Source: Methylorubrum suomiense | Lineage (GTDB): Bacteria; Pseudomonadota; Alphaproteobacteria; Rhizobiales; Beijerinckiaceae | Assembly (NCBI RefSeq): GCF_022179765.1 | Contig: NZ_BPRE01000009.1 | Coordinates: 62,001 to 126,000, forward strand | Direction: 5' to 3' | Length of the DNA: 64,000 nucleotides | Part shown: piece by piece, positions 43,975-53,819 of the stretch | Layout: each line of letters starts with the position of its first letter | How positions within the stretch are numbered: position 1 is the first letter of the stretch | Translations under genes and position numbers: made by a program | Notes under the pieces: generated by a model | Told to the model about the DNA's origin: nothing | Database searches by the model: none | The model's input: the letters and a program-made list of their open reading frames with translations, nothing else

Positions 43975-44862
43975 TCAGATCACCGGCACCCCGCGCCCCT
44001 TGGCTTTGTCGCCCGGCTCGACATGGATCACCACCACGGCGCCCTCGATCTCGGACTCAATCGCGTCCTCCAGCCGGTCACAGATCGCGTGCGATTCCTC
44101 GACCGTCATTTCCCCCGGAACGACCAGATGGAAGTCGATGAAGGTAGCGCTGCCGGCGTGGCGCGTGCGCACGTCATGCGCCTCCAGGGCACCCTCGCCA
44201 TGCGTCGAGATGAGAGCGCGGATCCGGCTGATCATTTCGGGTGAGGCGGCCTGATCCATCAGGCCGTTGACGGAATCACGCACCATGGTCCAGCCCGACC
44301 AGAGGATGTTGAGGGCCACGAGGCCCGCCACCACCGGGTCGAGCACGAGCGTCCCCGTGGCGTAGACCAGCCCCACGCCGATCAGCACGCCGCCCGACGT
44401 GACCACATCGGCGACGATGTGGCGGGCATCGGCGATCAGGGCCGGCGAGCGCAGCGTCCGCCCCTGGCGGAACAAGGCGACCGCCCAGGCGGCGTTGATT
44501 ATCGTGGCGAGGCCGTTGACCGCGAGGCCCAGGCCCGGCGCGTCGAGAGGCTTGGGGTCGAGAATGCCGTGATACGCCTCGCGGAGGATCAGCACGGCGG
44601 CGACGATGACGAGCGCTCCCTCGATCACCGCGGAGAAGTATTCCGCCTTGTGATGGCCGTAGGGGTGGTCCTCGTCGGCTGGCTGGGCGGCCACGCGCAC
44701 CGCCAGGAAGGCGCAGGCCGCCGCCACGACATTGATGATGCTCTCCAGCGCATCCGAATAGAGCGCGAGGCTGCCGGTCAGCCAGTAGGCGACGAATTTC
44801 AGCGTCGTCACGACGACGCCAACGGCGGCGCTCGCGAGGGCGGCTTTCTCGGTCCGGGTCAT
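43975..44862 (-). CDS. Cation diffusion facilitator (CDF) family metal exporter
   Basis: The 295-residue protein has the six-helix CDF core with the metal-site pattern YSDALESIINV (helix II, S/D) and HIVADVVTS (helix V, HxxxD), the PADEDHPYGHHKAEYFSAVI loop and a C-terminal ferredoxin-like domain (THGEGALEAHDVRTRHAGSA). The HxxxD plus DALES version suggests iron, manganese or zinc export. ATG 44862 begins just before the first helix. Confidence 0.9.
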   Translation of the reverse strand: MTRTEKAALASAAVGVVVTTLKFVAYWLTGSLALYSDALESIINVVAAACAFLAVRVAAQPADEDHPYGHHKAEYFSAVIEGALVIVAAVLILREAYHGILDPKPLDAPGLGLAVNGLATIINAAWAVALFRQGRTLRSPALIADARHIVADVVTSGGVLIGVGLVYATGTLVLDPVVAGLVALNILWSGWTMVRDSVNGLMDQAASPEMISRIRALISTHGEGALEAHDVRTRHAGSATFIDFHLVVPGEMTVEESHAICDRLEDAIESEIEGAVVVIHVEPGDKAKGRGVPVI

Positions 44863-44933
44863 AGCGGGGGGTGTGGCGTGACGGGGTGTCACGCCCTTAG
44901 GCCCGACGACCCCGGAAGGCCACGGCAAAGGTC

Positions 44934-45182
44934 TTAGCTCGGGCTATCGCCGTCAATGTCGGCGGAGGCCGCATCCGCGGGGAGGCGACCCCGAGCAATC
45001 TCCTTGGCACGGCAGCGTTCCGCCATGTCCCGCGCCCGCTCTGCCCGCCGCGCGTAACCCCGTGCGAGCCAGCCGAAATTCGCCCGTGCGGCGAGATCGT
45101 CGAAGCGAGCCGCCTCCTTCAACCAATAGCGAAGGGCCTGCCCATCAAGCGTTTCGGGGAGGGTCCTGGCCGACTGTGTCAT
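44934..45182 (-). CDS. Hypothetical 82-residue basic helical protein
   Basis: The product starts MTQSARTLPETLDGQALRYW and is predominantly helical with many Arg/Ala (FGWLARGYARRAERARDMAE). A strong SD (GAGGAGGAACGG on the minus strand) sits immediately upstream, partly within the end of the preceding gene 45193-45423. This supports translation and a two-gene operon. I do not recognise a family. Confidence 0.6.
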   Translation of the reverse strand: MTQSARTLPETLDGQALRYWLKEAARFDDLAARANFGWLARGYARRAERARDMAERCRAKEIARGRLPADAASADIDGDSPS

Positions 45183-45192
45183 CCGTTCCTCC

Positions 45193-45423
45193 TCACGCCT
45201 CGGGCTCCTCGACGAGGAGCGCCTCGGCGTCGCCGTGAAACGAGCCCGCGCCGCGATGGGGAAGCGGCTGGGCGGGTGTGCCGAAAGGTTCGCTCGGATA
45301 GGCTGCGCCGAACCGGCGGCGGGCATCCTCAGGTCCTTCGGCTTTCAAATCGACTTGTTGCGTCCTGCGCAAAGGCCAACGTGGATCGGCAGGATCGCGC
45401 GGACGCAGGGCAAACCATTTCAT
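45193..45423 (-). CDS. Hypothetical 76-residue protein
   Basis: The product begins MKWFALRPRDPADPRWPLRR and is Pro/Arg-rich with an acidic end (ALLVEEPEA). It is 10 bp from the next gene, whose ribosome-binding site overlaps its stop region. No family is recognised. The main support is the operon arrangement. Confidence 0.45.
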   Translation of the reverse strand: MKWFALRPRDPADPRWPLRRTQQVDLKAEGPEDARRRFGAAYPSEPFGTPAQPLPHRGAGSFHGDAEALLVEEPEA

Positions 45424-45499
45424 CGGAGGCTCGAACCTCGTCGCAACTCATCGCGAAGCCCCGATCAACGCGCGAGTGAGAAACCGGCTGCATCGCGCC

Positions 45500-46963
45500 T
45501 CACAGATGCGCGAGTCGGACGAGGTAGCGGTTGGCGGCGTCCCAGTCCCCAGCAGGAGCGCTGAGGCCGATATAGCCGTCGGGTCGTACGAGATGCATGC
45601 GGTCGTCCGGCGAGGGGCGAATCTCCGGGGCGAGCAAGGTCGGGAAACGAGCGATCAGAGCCTCGCCGTCAGAACCACGCTCCGCGTAGAGCACGAAGAG
45701 CGGCGAGTCGCCCGCGCCGGGCGGCGGCCCGCCCGCATACTCGGGTGGCCAACGTCGGCCGGCCCCAGGCCCCTCCGACAGCATGCTGTCGGGATATCCG
45801 ATCCCGATCTCGGTCAAGGTGGCGGCGAGCCGATCCCGCACGGCCCGGAAGTCGAACGAGGCCCGGATCGCGAGGTTGCGGGCGGCTTGGGCGTAAGGTC
45901 TGGACAGCGTCGCGGCGGCCGTCAGCCGGGAGGCGTTCCGCAGCACCATATCCCCCACGGCGGCGCGCTCGGGGCTGTAACTGTCGAGGAGGTCCGGTGC
46001 GGCGCGGCCCGCCTGTACCAGGGCGAGCTTCCAAGCGAGGTTCACCGCATCCTGCATGCCGGTGTTCATCCCCTGGCCGCCGGCCGGGCTATGAATGTGG
46101 GCGGCGTCGCCCGCGAGGAACACGCGGCCCTGTCGGTACTGGGCGACCTTGCGCTCGTTGATGTGGAAATAACTGAGCCAGACCGGATCCGACACTCGAA
46201 TGCCCGGCCCGACCCGGGCCTCAATCAGGGCTTGCACCAGTTCGAGGGTCGGCTCGGGCGGCTTTCGCGATGGATCGGCCGTGCCCGTTGCCACGATCAC
46301 CCGTGCACGCCCGCCGGAAAGCGGGAACAGCACGAGTGGCCCATCCCGATGGAAGGTGACCGTGATTTCGTCGGAGGGCGGCGCATCCGGCCCCTCGACC
46401 CGAACATCGGCGAGCAGCCATTCGCCACCCTCCGCCCGCCCCTCGAAGTCGAAGCCCAAACCGTGACGGACATGCGAATGCGCCCCGTCGCAGCCGATCA
46501 GGAAGGGGGTGGTGATCGCCTCCTCGCGACCATCCGCGTGGCAGAGCCGTGCCGTCACACCATCGGCCTGCTGCGAGAAGCCCGACAAGGTGACCTGCCG
46601 TTCCACCGCGATGCCGAAGCCCGCCAGATGCTCTCCCAGCAGCCGTTCGGTCTCGGATTGAGGGATCATGAGAGCGAAAGGGTAGGGACTGGCGATGTCG
46701 GTGAAACGCGTATGGCCCAGCACCCGCTCGCCGCTGCGCAGAGTGGCGCCTTGGGCGTGCAGGCCGGCATCGAGAAAGGCCCGTGTACAGCCCATCCGAT
46801 CCATCAATTCGAGGGTGCGCGGCCAGACCACCAGGGCCTTCGAGGTCCGGGTCGGCTCCGGGCTTCGGTCGATCAGGCGCAGGTCGACCCCGTAGCGAGC
46901 CAGTTCGCAGGCGAGCGTCAGACCGACGGGTCCGGCCCCGACGATGAGGATCTGTTCGAACAC
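45500..46963 (-). CDS. FAD-dependent aromatic-ring-type monooxygenase
   Basis: The 487-residue flavoprotein belongs to the PHBH/PheA-type hydroxylase family. The FAD-binding GxGxxG is in [20 protein letters not shown]; the DG motif is in [17 protein letters not shown]; the GD motif is in [20 protein letters not shown]. The C-terminal ~130 residues form the thioredoxin-like extension seen in phenol hydroxylase-type enzymes. The substrate is probably aromatic or polyketide-like, not determinable here. Confidence 0.9.
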   Translation of the reverse strand: MFEQILIVGAGPVGLTLACELARYGVDLRLIDRSPEPTRTSKALVVWPRTLELMDRMGCTRAFLDAGLHAQGATLRSGERVLGHTRFTDIASPYPFALMIPQSETERLLGEHLAGFGIAVERQVTLSGFSQQADGVTARLCHADGREEAITTPFLIGCDGAHSHVRHGLGFDFEGRAEGGEWLLADVRVEGPDAPPSDEITVTFHRDGPLVLFPLSGGRARVIVATGTADPSRKPPEPTLELVQALIEARVGPGIRVSDPVWLSYFHINERKVAQYRQGRVFLAGDAAHIHSPAGGQGMNTGMQDAVNLAWKLALVQAGRAAPDLLDSYSPERAAVGDMVLRNASRLTAAATLSRPYAQAARNLAIRASFDFRAVRDRLAATLTEIGIGYPDSMLSEGPGAGRRWPPEYAGGPPPGAGDSPLFVLYAERGSDGEALIARFPTLLAPEIRPSPDDRMHLVRPDGYIGLSAPAGDWDAANRYLVRLAHL

Positions 46964-47070
46964 CGGTCATCCCCGCGGTCGATGGCACCCCTGATCGTTT
47001 GCATGCGCCTCTGACCGATCCGGATCAACGGGCATTTGCCTCCCGGCCGCATCCGCGGCAAAGCCGCTGC

Positions 47071-48204
47071 ATGCGCGTGGACCTGTTCGACTTCGATCTT
47101 CCCGAGGAGCGGATCGCGCTGCGTCCGGCGAGCCCGCGCGACGCGAGCCGCCTGCTCGTGGTGCGGCCGGGCGAAACCCTGCTCGATCGCGGCGTGCGCG
47201 ATCTGGCCGGCCTGCTCACACCCGGCGACGTGCTGGTCTTCAACGACACGCGGGTCATCCCGGCCCGTCTTGCGGGCCTGCGGCATCGCCCCGGCGGCAC
47301 CGGGCAGCGCTGCGAAGCGATGCTGCATTTGCGCGAGGCGCCTGATCGTTGGCGCGCTTTCGCCCGACCGGCCAAGCGCCTCGCCATCGGCGACCGTATC
47401 CGGTTCGGCCCCGAGGGGGAGGGGGCCGGCGAGGTCTGCGGCATGACAGGGCTCGAGGCCGTTGTCGAAGCCAAAGGGGAGGGCGGCGAGATCACCCTGG
47501 GCTTCGATCTCGCCGGCCCCGCCCTCGACGAGGCCATCATGGCGCTCGGTGCCCTGCCGCTGCCGCCCTACATCGCGGGAAAGCGCGCCACCGACGCGCA
47601 GGACGCGACCGACTATCAGACCGTCTATGCCCGTGAACCCGGCGCCGTGGCGGCGCCGACCGCCGGCCTGCACTTTTCGGATGCCTTGCTGGCAGCGATC
47701 GACGCCGCCGGGATCGGACGGGCCCATGTCACCCTGCATGTCGGGGCCGGGACCTTCCTGCCGGTCAAGGCGAACGACACCGCCGATCACCGCATGCATG
47801 CGGAAATCGGCACCATCGATATCGAGACGGCCGCACGGCTCAATGCCGTGCGCGCCAGCGGCCGGCGGGTCGTCGCGATCGGCACCACAGCGTTGCGGCT
47901 TCTGGAAAGCGCAGCGGATCCCGACGGCACGATCCGCCCGTTCGCAGGCGCCACCGAGATCTTCATCACGCCCGGCTATCGCTTCCGCGCGGTCGACGCG
48001 CTCGTCACGAACTTCCACCTGCCGCGCTCCACCCTGTTCATGCTGGTGAGCGCCTTCGCGGGACTGGAGACGATGCGTGCGGCCTATGCGCACGCGATTC
48101 GAGACGGCTACCGCTTCTACTCCTACGGGGATGCGAGCCTGCTGTTTCCGGATAAGACCAGGGATCCGCGTCCGATTGATCGCGCCTACGACACCGGCGA
48201 TTGA
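47071..48204 (+). CDS. queA: S-adenosylmethionine:tRNA ribosyltransferase-isomerase QueA
   Basis: The 377-residue enzyme makes epoxyqueuosine in tRNA from preQ1. Motifs include [49 protein letters not shown] and [16 protein letters not shown] 47071 starts at the conserved [11 protein letters not shown]. It is followed 135 bp later by tgt, so the queuosine pathway is partly clustered. Confidence 0.96.
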   Translation: MRVDLFDFDLPEERIALRPASPRDASRLLVVRPGETLLDRGVRDLAGLLTPGDVLVFNDTRVIPARLAGLRHRPGGTGQRCEAMLHLREAPDRWRAFARPAKRLAIGDRIRFGPEGEGAGEVCGMTGLEAVVEAKGEGGEITLGFDLAGPALDEAIMALGALPLPPYIAGKRATDAQDATDYQTVYAREPGAVAAPTAGLHFSDALLAAIDAAGIGRAHVTLHVGAGTFLPVKANDTADHRMHAEIGTIDIETAARLNAVRASGRRVVAIGTTALRLLESAADPDGTIRPFAGATEIFITPGYRFRAVDALVTNFHLPRSTLFMLVSAFAGLETMRAAYAHAIRDGYRFYSYGDASLLFPDKTRDPRPIDRAYDTGD

Positions 48205-48339
48205 TACCGGCGCGCGCGTCTCGATCGCCGGACCAGTCCCGATGCCAGCGCCTCCAGGGCCATACACCGTCCGTCCCCTACGCCGTCTCTCGACGACGCG
48301 ACATCCGTTTCGGCCGAAAGCGCGCTAAACCACGAACCG

Positions 48340-49491
48340 ATGACAGATCCGCTCACGACCAGCCCTGAATTCCGCTTCGCGGTACATGCCCGCGACGGCC
48401 AAGCCCGCACGGGTGCCATCACGATGCCGCGGGGGACCATCCGCACGCCCGCCTTCATGCCGGTCGGCACCGCCGCGACCGTCAAGGCCATGTATCCGGA
48501 GCAAGTGCGCGAACTCGGCGCCGACGTCGTACTCGGCAACACCTATCACCTCATGTTGCGCCCCGGCCCCGAGCGGATGGCCCGTCTCGGCGGCCTGCAC
48601 CGCTTCATGCGCTGGAACGGCCCGATCCTGACCGATTCCGGCGGCTTCCAGGTGATGTCCCTCTCGGCGCTGCGGAAGATCGACGAGGACGGCGTGACCT
48701 TCCGCTCCCATGTCGACGGCTCCGCTCACCGGATGAGCCCGGAGCGCTCCATCGAGATCCAGGGGTGTCTCGGCTCCGACATCCAGATGCAGCTCGACGA
48801 ATGCGTGCGGCTGCCGGCCGACCGCGCCACCATCGAGAAAGCGATGCAGCTGTCGCTGCGCTGGGCCGAGCGCTGCCGGACCGCCTTCGGTGAGCAACCG
48901 GGCAAGGCCATGTTCGGCATCGTCCAGGGCGGTGACCTGCCCGATCTGCGCATCGAGAGCGCCCGCGCGCTCACCGGTCTCGACCTCAAGGGCTACGCGA
49001 TCGGCGGCCTCGCGGTCGGCGAACCGCAGGCGGTGATGCTGGCCATGATCGAGACGGTGGAGCCGCATCTGCCGACGGGCAAGCCGCGCTACCTCATGGG
49101 TGTCGGGACGCCCGACGACCTGATGCAATCGGTGATGCGCGGCATCGACATGTTCGATTGCGTGATGCCGACCCGGGCGGGACGCCACGGCCTCGCCTAT
49201 ACGCGGCATGGCCGCATCAACCTGCGCAACGCCCGCCACGCCGAGGATGTGCGCCCGCTCGACGAAGTGTCCGACTGCCCGGCGGCGCGCAACTATTCCC
49301 GCGCCTATCTCCATCACCTCGTCCGTTCGGACGAGATCCTGGGGATGATGCTGCTGACGTGGAACAACCTCGCCTATTACCAGGCCCTGATGGCCGGCAT
49401 GCGGGCGGCGATCGCCGAAGGTCGGCTCGCGGACTTCATCGGCGCGACCAAGGAGGGCTGGGCCCGTGCCGAAGCCGCCGAGAAGGCCTGA
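48340..49491 (+). CDS. tgt: Queuine/preQ1 tRNA-guanine transglycosylase Tgt
   Basis: The 383-residue enzyme exchanges guanine 34 for preQ1 in GUN-anticodon tRNAs. [36 protein letters not shown], and [20 protein letters not shown] with the nucleophile Asp are present, but the usual CxCxxC zinc site is not seen. Where family members have it (about residue 300), the sequence is [20 protein letters not shown], with only one Cys. The catalytic parts look complete, so zinc-site degeneration is a point to check. It converges with a small secreted protein gene. Confidence 0.92.
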   Translation: MTDPLTTSPEFRFAVHARDGQARTGAITMPRGTIRTPAFMPVGTAATVKAMYPEQVRELGADVVLGNTYHLMLRPGPERMARLGGLHRFMRWNGPILTDSGGFQVMSLSALRKIDEDGVTFRSHVDGSAHRMSPERSIEIQGCLGSDIQMQLDECVRLPADRATIEKAMQLSLRWAERCRTAFGEQPGKAMFGIVQGGDLPDLRIESARALTGLDLKGYAIGGLAVGEPQAVMLAMIETVEPHLPTGKPRYLMGVGTPDDLMQSVMRGIDMFDCVMPTRAGRHGLAYTRHGRINLRNARHAEDVRPLDEVSDCPAARNYSRAYLHHLVRSDEILGMMLLTWNNLAYYQALMAGMRAAIAEGRLADFIGATKEGWARAEAAEKA

Positions 49492-49494
49492 CGC

Positions 49495-49752
49495 TCAGCG
49501 CAAGTCGGCGCGCTTCTGCGCCTTGGTGTAGCTCGTGATCGCCGCCTGGCAGCCCGGCGAGAGCTTGGCCTTGTTGGTCTTGAAGCAGGCGCGCACCTCG
49601 GGACCGTCGGGGGCGAGATCGCCGCAGAAGCTGAGATAGTCGCCGGTGCAGTGCTGCCGCAGGGCATCGCGGTCGGCCGGCTGGCCCGGTGCAGGAGCGG
49701 CCCAAGCCGCGCCGGTGGTGAGAACGAGGGCGAAGAGGGTACGTCCGATCAT
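49495..49752 (-). CDS. Small secreted cysteine-rich-repeat protein
   Basis: The 85-residue protein has a signal peptide (RTLFALVLTTGAAWA|AP). Four cysteines are spaced HCTGDYLSFCGD and VRACFKTNKAKLSPGCQAA, the 'cysteine rich repeat' pattern (PF00839-like) found in short alphaproteobacterial periplasmic proteins. Function is unknown. It lies 3 bp from the end of the convergent tgt gene. Confidence 0.7.
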   Translation of the reverse strand: MIGRTLFALVLTTGAAWAAPAPGQPADRDALRQHCTGDYLSFCGDLAPDGPEVRACFKTNKAKLSPGCQAAITSYTKAQKRADLR

Positions 49753-50036
49753 CAAGTCGTCTCCTGCGCCCGGTCTGGCCGGGCGGCGAGGGTAGACCTG
49801 CCGATCTGGACGAGAGTGCGGCCATTGCATGGCCAGACCTTCGAAGCCTCAACGGCATGCCAAGAACGCCGGCTGCTCGGCTCGCTCTCTGCTCCGAGGG
49901 GCTGCATGACAGGGTGTGTCGGAAGCCTGCTTGGGATGACGCTCGCTGCGTGTTGACCCTCCCGCCGCGACCCCCTATTGCGAGCCACACGCACCGCCCA
50001 CCGCCGCCCCGCGAGGCAGCCTCGGGTCCGCCGTGC

Positions 50037-50112
<76 letters not shown>

Positions 50113-50241
50113 TCTCACTGAAACTTGCTGGACGATCCCACCCTCCGGCCACGAGGGATCACGACATTGCGGGCACCGATCAAAATGACGAAGGTCTCTG
50201 TCCTTTGTCGTCATGCTGATCAGGGTCGTTGAGAGCGGCTG

Positions 50242-50454
50242 TCATCGCCGCAGAGAGGGAGCATCGCGCCCGGCAGTGCGGCGGCGCTCCTGTTCCGCCT
50301 TATTTAGTATGACCTTCACCGCGGCACCGACGCTCACCAGGATATCTGCTCGCGTACAACGTTCGCCGATGGTCAGAAGATCGACCCATACACTGCTTTC
50401 AGAGCCAGTTGCGTAGATGAAGCCCTCGGTGTCGCGCGACGGTCGCTCAAACAC
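50242..50454 (-). CDS. Possible 70-residue protein downstream of the metalloprotease gene
   Basis: A GTG-initiated frame encodes a plausible soluble peptide (VFERPSRDTEGFIYATGSES to KVILNKAEQERRR). It begins 12 bp past the hairpin that follows the metalloprotease gene. The ribosome-binding site is weak. The evidence is only that the composition looks protein-like in an AT-richer stretch; no family is recognised. Confidence 0.3.
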   Translation of the reverse strand: MFERPSRDTEGFIYATGSESSVWVDLLTIGERCTRADILVSVGAAVKVILNKAEQERRRTAGRDAPSLRR

Positions 50455-50465
50455 GCCAGCTGATC

Positions 50466-50498
50466 GTATCGGCAGGATCACTCCAATCCTGCCGATAC
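50466..50498 (-). terminator. Hairpin after the metalloprotease gene
   Basis: A perfect 13-bp inverted repeat (GTATCGGCAGGAT ... ATCCTGCCGATAC, 7-nt loop) starts 9 bp beyond the metalloprotease stop. No T tract follows, so termination is inferred from strength and position. Confidence 0.6.
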
Positions 50499-50507
50499 TG
50501 CCGAGGG

Positions 50508-52124
50508 TTAAGCAACGATTGTCCAGCCCGAATCGATCGAACCGATATTGGGCGCGGCGGCGACCCGCCCGGTCGCGTCGAGCAGCCATTCGTTGACGTG
50601 CCCGGCCGTATCCCGCCACATCAGATCGACCGTGCCATCTCCGTTGTAATCGCCCGTACCGATGAGGGTCCACTCAGCCCCAATGGTTCCGATGTTCGGC
50701 GCGGATGAAACCTTTCCGGTTGCGTCGAGCAGCCACTCGTTCACATGCCCGGCCGAGTCCCGCCACATGAGATCGGCGACGCGGTCGCCGTTGAAATCGC
50801 CTGTCCCAATCAACGTCCATTCGGCGCCGATCGTGCCGATATTGGGAGCGGAGACCACCTGACCGTTGCTGTTCAACAGCCAGGCATTCACGTGACCCGC
50901 TGTGTCTTGCCACAGGATATCGGCCCTGCCGTCGCCGTTGAAATCAGCGATGGCCTTCTTCTGCCATTCCGCGCTGATGGTGCCGATATTGGGCGCAAAC
51001 GCGACCGCGCCGTCGCTGTTCAGCTGCCACTCGTTGACGTGGCCCGCGCTATCCCGCCAAAGGATGTCGGATGTCCCATCGCCGTTGAAATCGCCGAGAC
51101 CCTGGAAGGTCCATTCGGCACCGATCGTGCCGATATTGGGCGCAACGGCGACTTGGCCATGCGTGTCGAGGAGCCACCCGTTGATATGGCCCGCTCCATC
51201 ACGATACAGAATGTCGCCAGTGCCGTCGCCGTTCAAATCCCCGATCCCTTGCGCAACCCATTCGGAACCGATCGTTCCGATGTTGGGCGCTGCGGAGATT
51301 TGTCCGCCGCTTCCTATCAGCCATTGGTTGATATGACCGCTGGCATCTCGCCACAGCAGATCTGAAGTCCCATCGAAATTGAAATCCTTGGCGACATACG
51401 GCGAACCATCGTTGACGCTATAACCAAGGTCTCGCATGATAGCGATGTCGAGACTGGATATGTCATATCGCGTCTGGTAATAGAAGTATATTCCATTCAT
51501 TAGATCTTGGCCACCGTGCTCGTGGTCACTATTGAATAAGTGAAAATATTGCTGGCCGTTGTTTAGCGTCGTGACCGGCACGGGCCCGCCCCAATTCTTT
51601 TGAGCGTAGTACCCAGTGAAATATGCACTTCCGTTTTGATTTATCGAAACAAGTTGGTCCCAGGGCGTCGCGTAGCCGGGAAGAGAGCCTGAATTCGTGT
51701 CACGATAGCCGGAGACCCCCAACCCATGCGCGATCTCATGCATGAAGACGCTGAGGCCATCGACTTTATCGGCCGGCGCGGCCGTGTTGGGGTCCAGCCA
51801 AAGTGTATTGAGATAGGCCGGATCGACATTGATCATGAGATCGGGGGATGATCCATTGGAATCCCGCGAGGTCCGCATTTCATAGGACGTATTCGGCTCA
51901 TAAATTTTTCGATCACCCTCTGCTCCGACATAAACGACAGAGGCGGGGCCACCGCTCGCTCGACCACTTGAAGTGCTTGATACGTTAACTTGTATATCCA
52001 GCACGCCGAAGCCACGAATGTATCGCGACCATTGCTCGGCAGCCGCCGCTACGGCGTTGTACAGAGCACCGTCCTGCGCCGATTTGGACGGATCATTCAG
52101 TGTGACTGTATATCGGAAGCTCAT
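50508..52124 (-). CDS. Zincin metalloprotease with six C-terminal FG-GAP/VCBS-like repeats
   Basis: The 538-residue protein has an N-terminal metalloprotease-like domain with HEIAHGLGVSGYRD (His129, Glu130, His133). The position of the third ligand in metzincins (HExxHxxGxxH) is Gly139, so the third ligand must lie elsewhere, perhaps in SDHEHGGQDLMN. DISSLDIAIMRDLGY is a metzincin-like tail. Residues 247-538 are six tandem 49-residue repeats, each with D-x-NxDGxxD (Ca2+-binding), WRD-AGHVNEW and APNIGTIGAEW. There is no N-terminal signal peptide, so export would need a C-terminal (type I-like) route. The function is unknown; a secreted, surface-acting protease is inferred. Confidence 0.7.
   Translation of the reverse strand: MSFRYTVTLNDPSKSAQDGALYNAVAAAAEQWSRYIRGFGVLDIQVNVSSTSSGRASGGPASVVYVGAEGDRKIYEPNTSYEMRTSRDSNGSSPDLMINVDPAYLNTLWLDPNTAAPADKVDGLSVFMHEIAHGLGVSGYRDTNSGSLPGYATPWDQLVSINQNGSAYFTGYYAQKNWGGPVPVTTLNNGQQYFHLFNSDHEHGGQDLMNGIYFYYQTRYDISSLDIAIMRDLGYSVNDGSPYVAKDFNFDGTSDLLWRDASGHINQWLIGSGGQISAAPNIGTIGSEWVAQGIGDLNGDGTGDILYRDGAGHINGWLLDTHGQVAVAPNIGTIGAEWTFQGLGDFNGDGTSDILWRDSAGHVNEWQLNSDGAVAFAPNIGTISAEWQKKAIADFNGDGRADILWQDTAGHVNAWLLNSNGQVVSAPNIGTIGAEWTLIGTGDFNGDRVADLMWRDSAGHVNEWLLDATGKVSSAPNIGTIGAEWTLIGTGDYNGDGTVDLMWRDTAGHVNEWLLDATGRVAAAPNIGSIDSGWTIVA
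50511..51386 (-). repeat. Six tandem 147-bp coding repeats
   Basis: Each unit encodes 49 residues. The units are clearly related at protein level (NGDGTxDxxWRD, AGHVNEWLL, APNIGTIGAEW) and more diverged at DNA level. Only the last is trimmed. Confidence 0.85.
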
Positions 52125-52458
52125 TGCTCAAACCTTATTCCTGACGCTATACGATCACTTTATATTAAGCGCTGAATGCTGCCACGACTCGGGATGATAC
52201 ACTGGCGACCAGAGCACTCTTGTTCGACCCACTGTCCGCTGAGCAATATCACAGGCTTTCGCAACAGGCTAAATATCTCGTAACCGAAAATAATTTTCAA
52301 TTTATTGATCGACCCGCCTCGATCACCCGCCCTCCGGACGACAAGCTCCAGGCTTGGCGCTGCCGCGGCTACCCGGTAAATTTGCGTCGAATACCTCATA
52401 CGTACGTCTCGCGTCAGCGATGAGACGTCCTCGAATACAGGTGATTATGAAGCCGGAA
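52125..52458. other. AT-rich intergenic region upstream of the metalloprotease
   Basis: This 334 bp stretch should carry the metalloprotease promoter. A TTG-initiated plus-strand frame (52220-52423, beginning LFDPLSAEQYHRLSQQAKYL) looks protein-like but has no support, so it is not called. Confidence 0.4.
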
Positions 52459-52716
52459 CTAGAAATTTAAATTGCATTCGGTGATGCGCCTAAAGCTTTC
52501 GGAATTATCACCCGTCTGACCGAACTTCACGAAATCGCCATTGGGACTGGTGCGTTCCACCCTGATATCCAGGCTCGTCATGAAAGCGTGACAGCGAGAA
52601 GCGAGCGCATCGGCGTATGCCGATGACACTGCAGAACCTGCATAGCTTGAGGGCGACGACGGAGGCACGCGTAGGATCGGAGAAGACACGATCCAGCGTG
52701 CAACGCCGAAGGCCAT
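52459..52716 (-). CDS. Possible 85-residue hypothetical protein
   Basis: The frame starts at ATG 52716 with a GGAAGG ribosome-binding-like stretch 8 bp upstream. The product begins MAFGVARWIVSSPILRVPPS; the middle is Ser/Ala-rich and the C-terminus contains two Cys. It lies 44 bp downstream of the coiled-coil gene on the same strand and could be co-transcribed. No family is recognised. Confidence 0.35.
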   Translation of the reverse strand: MAFGVARWIVSSPILRVPPSSPSSYAGSAVSSAYADALASRCHAFMTSLDIRVERTSPNGDFVKFGQTGDNSESFRRITECNLNF

Positions 52717-52760
52717 CGTCGTGGCCTTCCACCGACAACCGTTTCTACAGGTGAAAGCCT

Positions 52761-53381
52761 TTACGCAGCCCTGTGTTCACCGGTCGTGATGCTTGAGAAT
52801 TCGTCGGAGATGACCTCGTGCAAACGCCTCAACCAGTTTTCTGCAATACTCGCTCTTTCCTCGGCTGCGGTCGCCCGCTCTTCGGCCGCGCGGATCCGCA
52901 ATTCTGCCTCAGCCTCGATTTTGGCAGCTTTCGCCTCGGCCGCGCGCACTCTCTCACCGGCGCGCTTGATGTCCTCGCGAACGCGCTCCAGCAGCTCCTG
53001 AACCCTGTGCTCCTGCTCCTGCGCTTGCGCTTCTGTTTCGCGCGCATGAGCGGCCGCAGCTCGCACTCGGTCGATCAGGCCGGTCCAATCCTGGAATGAC
53101 GGAAGGGGCTCTGAACTCGAAAGGGGATTTTGCTCGAGGCTCGCGTGGACGATGCGCAATATGTTGGGAAGCGTGGCACTCGGTTCTGAGATTGCCGCCA
53201 ACTCCGCCATAGCGGGCGACGTCTCAAGCGCGTTGACTTGCTCTTCGGGGCGAATCTTGAACGATGGATCCCACCGCATCTTCTTCGTCAGGTCCATCGG
53301 GAGCGTCTTCCAGCGAGACATGTTGCCAAGTGGGCCCGTATGGGCAACCACGGGATCCGCGGCATCAGTCTCGTTAACCAA
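52761..53381 (-). CDS. Hypothetical coiled-coil protein behind a CtrA-type box
   Basis: The 206-residue protein has a first half without clear motifs (DPSFKIRPEEQVNALETSPA; SLEQNPLSSSEPLPSFQDW) and a second half that is a long charged coiled coil rich in Ala/Glu/Arg (AREDIKRAGERVRAAEAKAA-like heptads), ending LRRLHEVISDEF. There is no signal or membrane segment. The TTAA-N7-TTAA element 84 bp upstream suggests cell-cycle control. A structural or scaffold role is inference only. Confidence 0.6.
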   Translation of the reverse strand: MVNETDAADPVVAHTGPLGNMSRWKTLPMDLTKKMRWDPSFKIRPEEQVNALETSPAMAELAAISEPSATLPNILRIVHASLEQNPLSSSEPLPSFQDWTGLIDRVRAAAAHARETEAQAQEQEHRVQELLERVREDIKRAGERVRAAEAKAAKIEAEAELRIRAAEERATAAEERASIAENWLRRLHEVISDEFSSITTGEHRAA

Positions 53382-53819
53382 TCCGTTCGCACAAGAAAAT
53401 TGTGCACTCGATCACGCGATATCGTGAGATTGGAACAAGATGTGTCTCTTGAGACACGTTTTCCGTTAACAAATGGTTAATATATAACAAAATACAATTA
53501 AAAGATCTGTGTAGCTTACACGAAACCAATCGGCACAACTAAGATTCCTAAGATCGACAATACATTAGATGATGAATACAACATTATTGCGCAATGCGTG
53601 ATAGCCGGCCGGTAATCCATGCACTGAGCGCGATGTAGGGATCTAGAACGATTTGGCAATTTGTAAAAAAGCGATAGCAAGAGAAAGAGAGACACTTGTA
53701 TGCATGAGATTGTGTTGAAATTGCCAGACACAGGATTGTAAACCAAGCCAAATGCGTTCGGTGCCCAAATCATACATGTGGCAATTAATTATTGAGGCCA
53801 ACAAGCAAGAGGAGCCGCG
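53382..53819. other. AT-rich intergenic block with CtrA-type box
   Basis: This 438 bp stretch is the AT-richest part of the window. Apart from the box at 53466-53480 I see no supported gene. The minus-strand frame 53516-53773 looks like chance reading of AT-rich DNA. Confidence 0.5.
53466..53480 (-). promoter_or_regulatory. CtrA-type box upstream of the coiled-coil gene
   Basis: On the minus strand TTAA-CCATTTG-TTAA followed by C matches TTAA-N7-TTAAC. It lies 84 bp before the ATG at 53381, the same distance as the boxes at the ParA-like gene and fliL. Confidence 0.6.

Noticed and set aside
53516..53773. 85-codon minus frame in AT-rich DNA
   Set aside because: The composition looks like chance translation of AT-rich sequence, and there is no ribosome-binding site.
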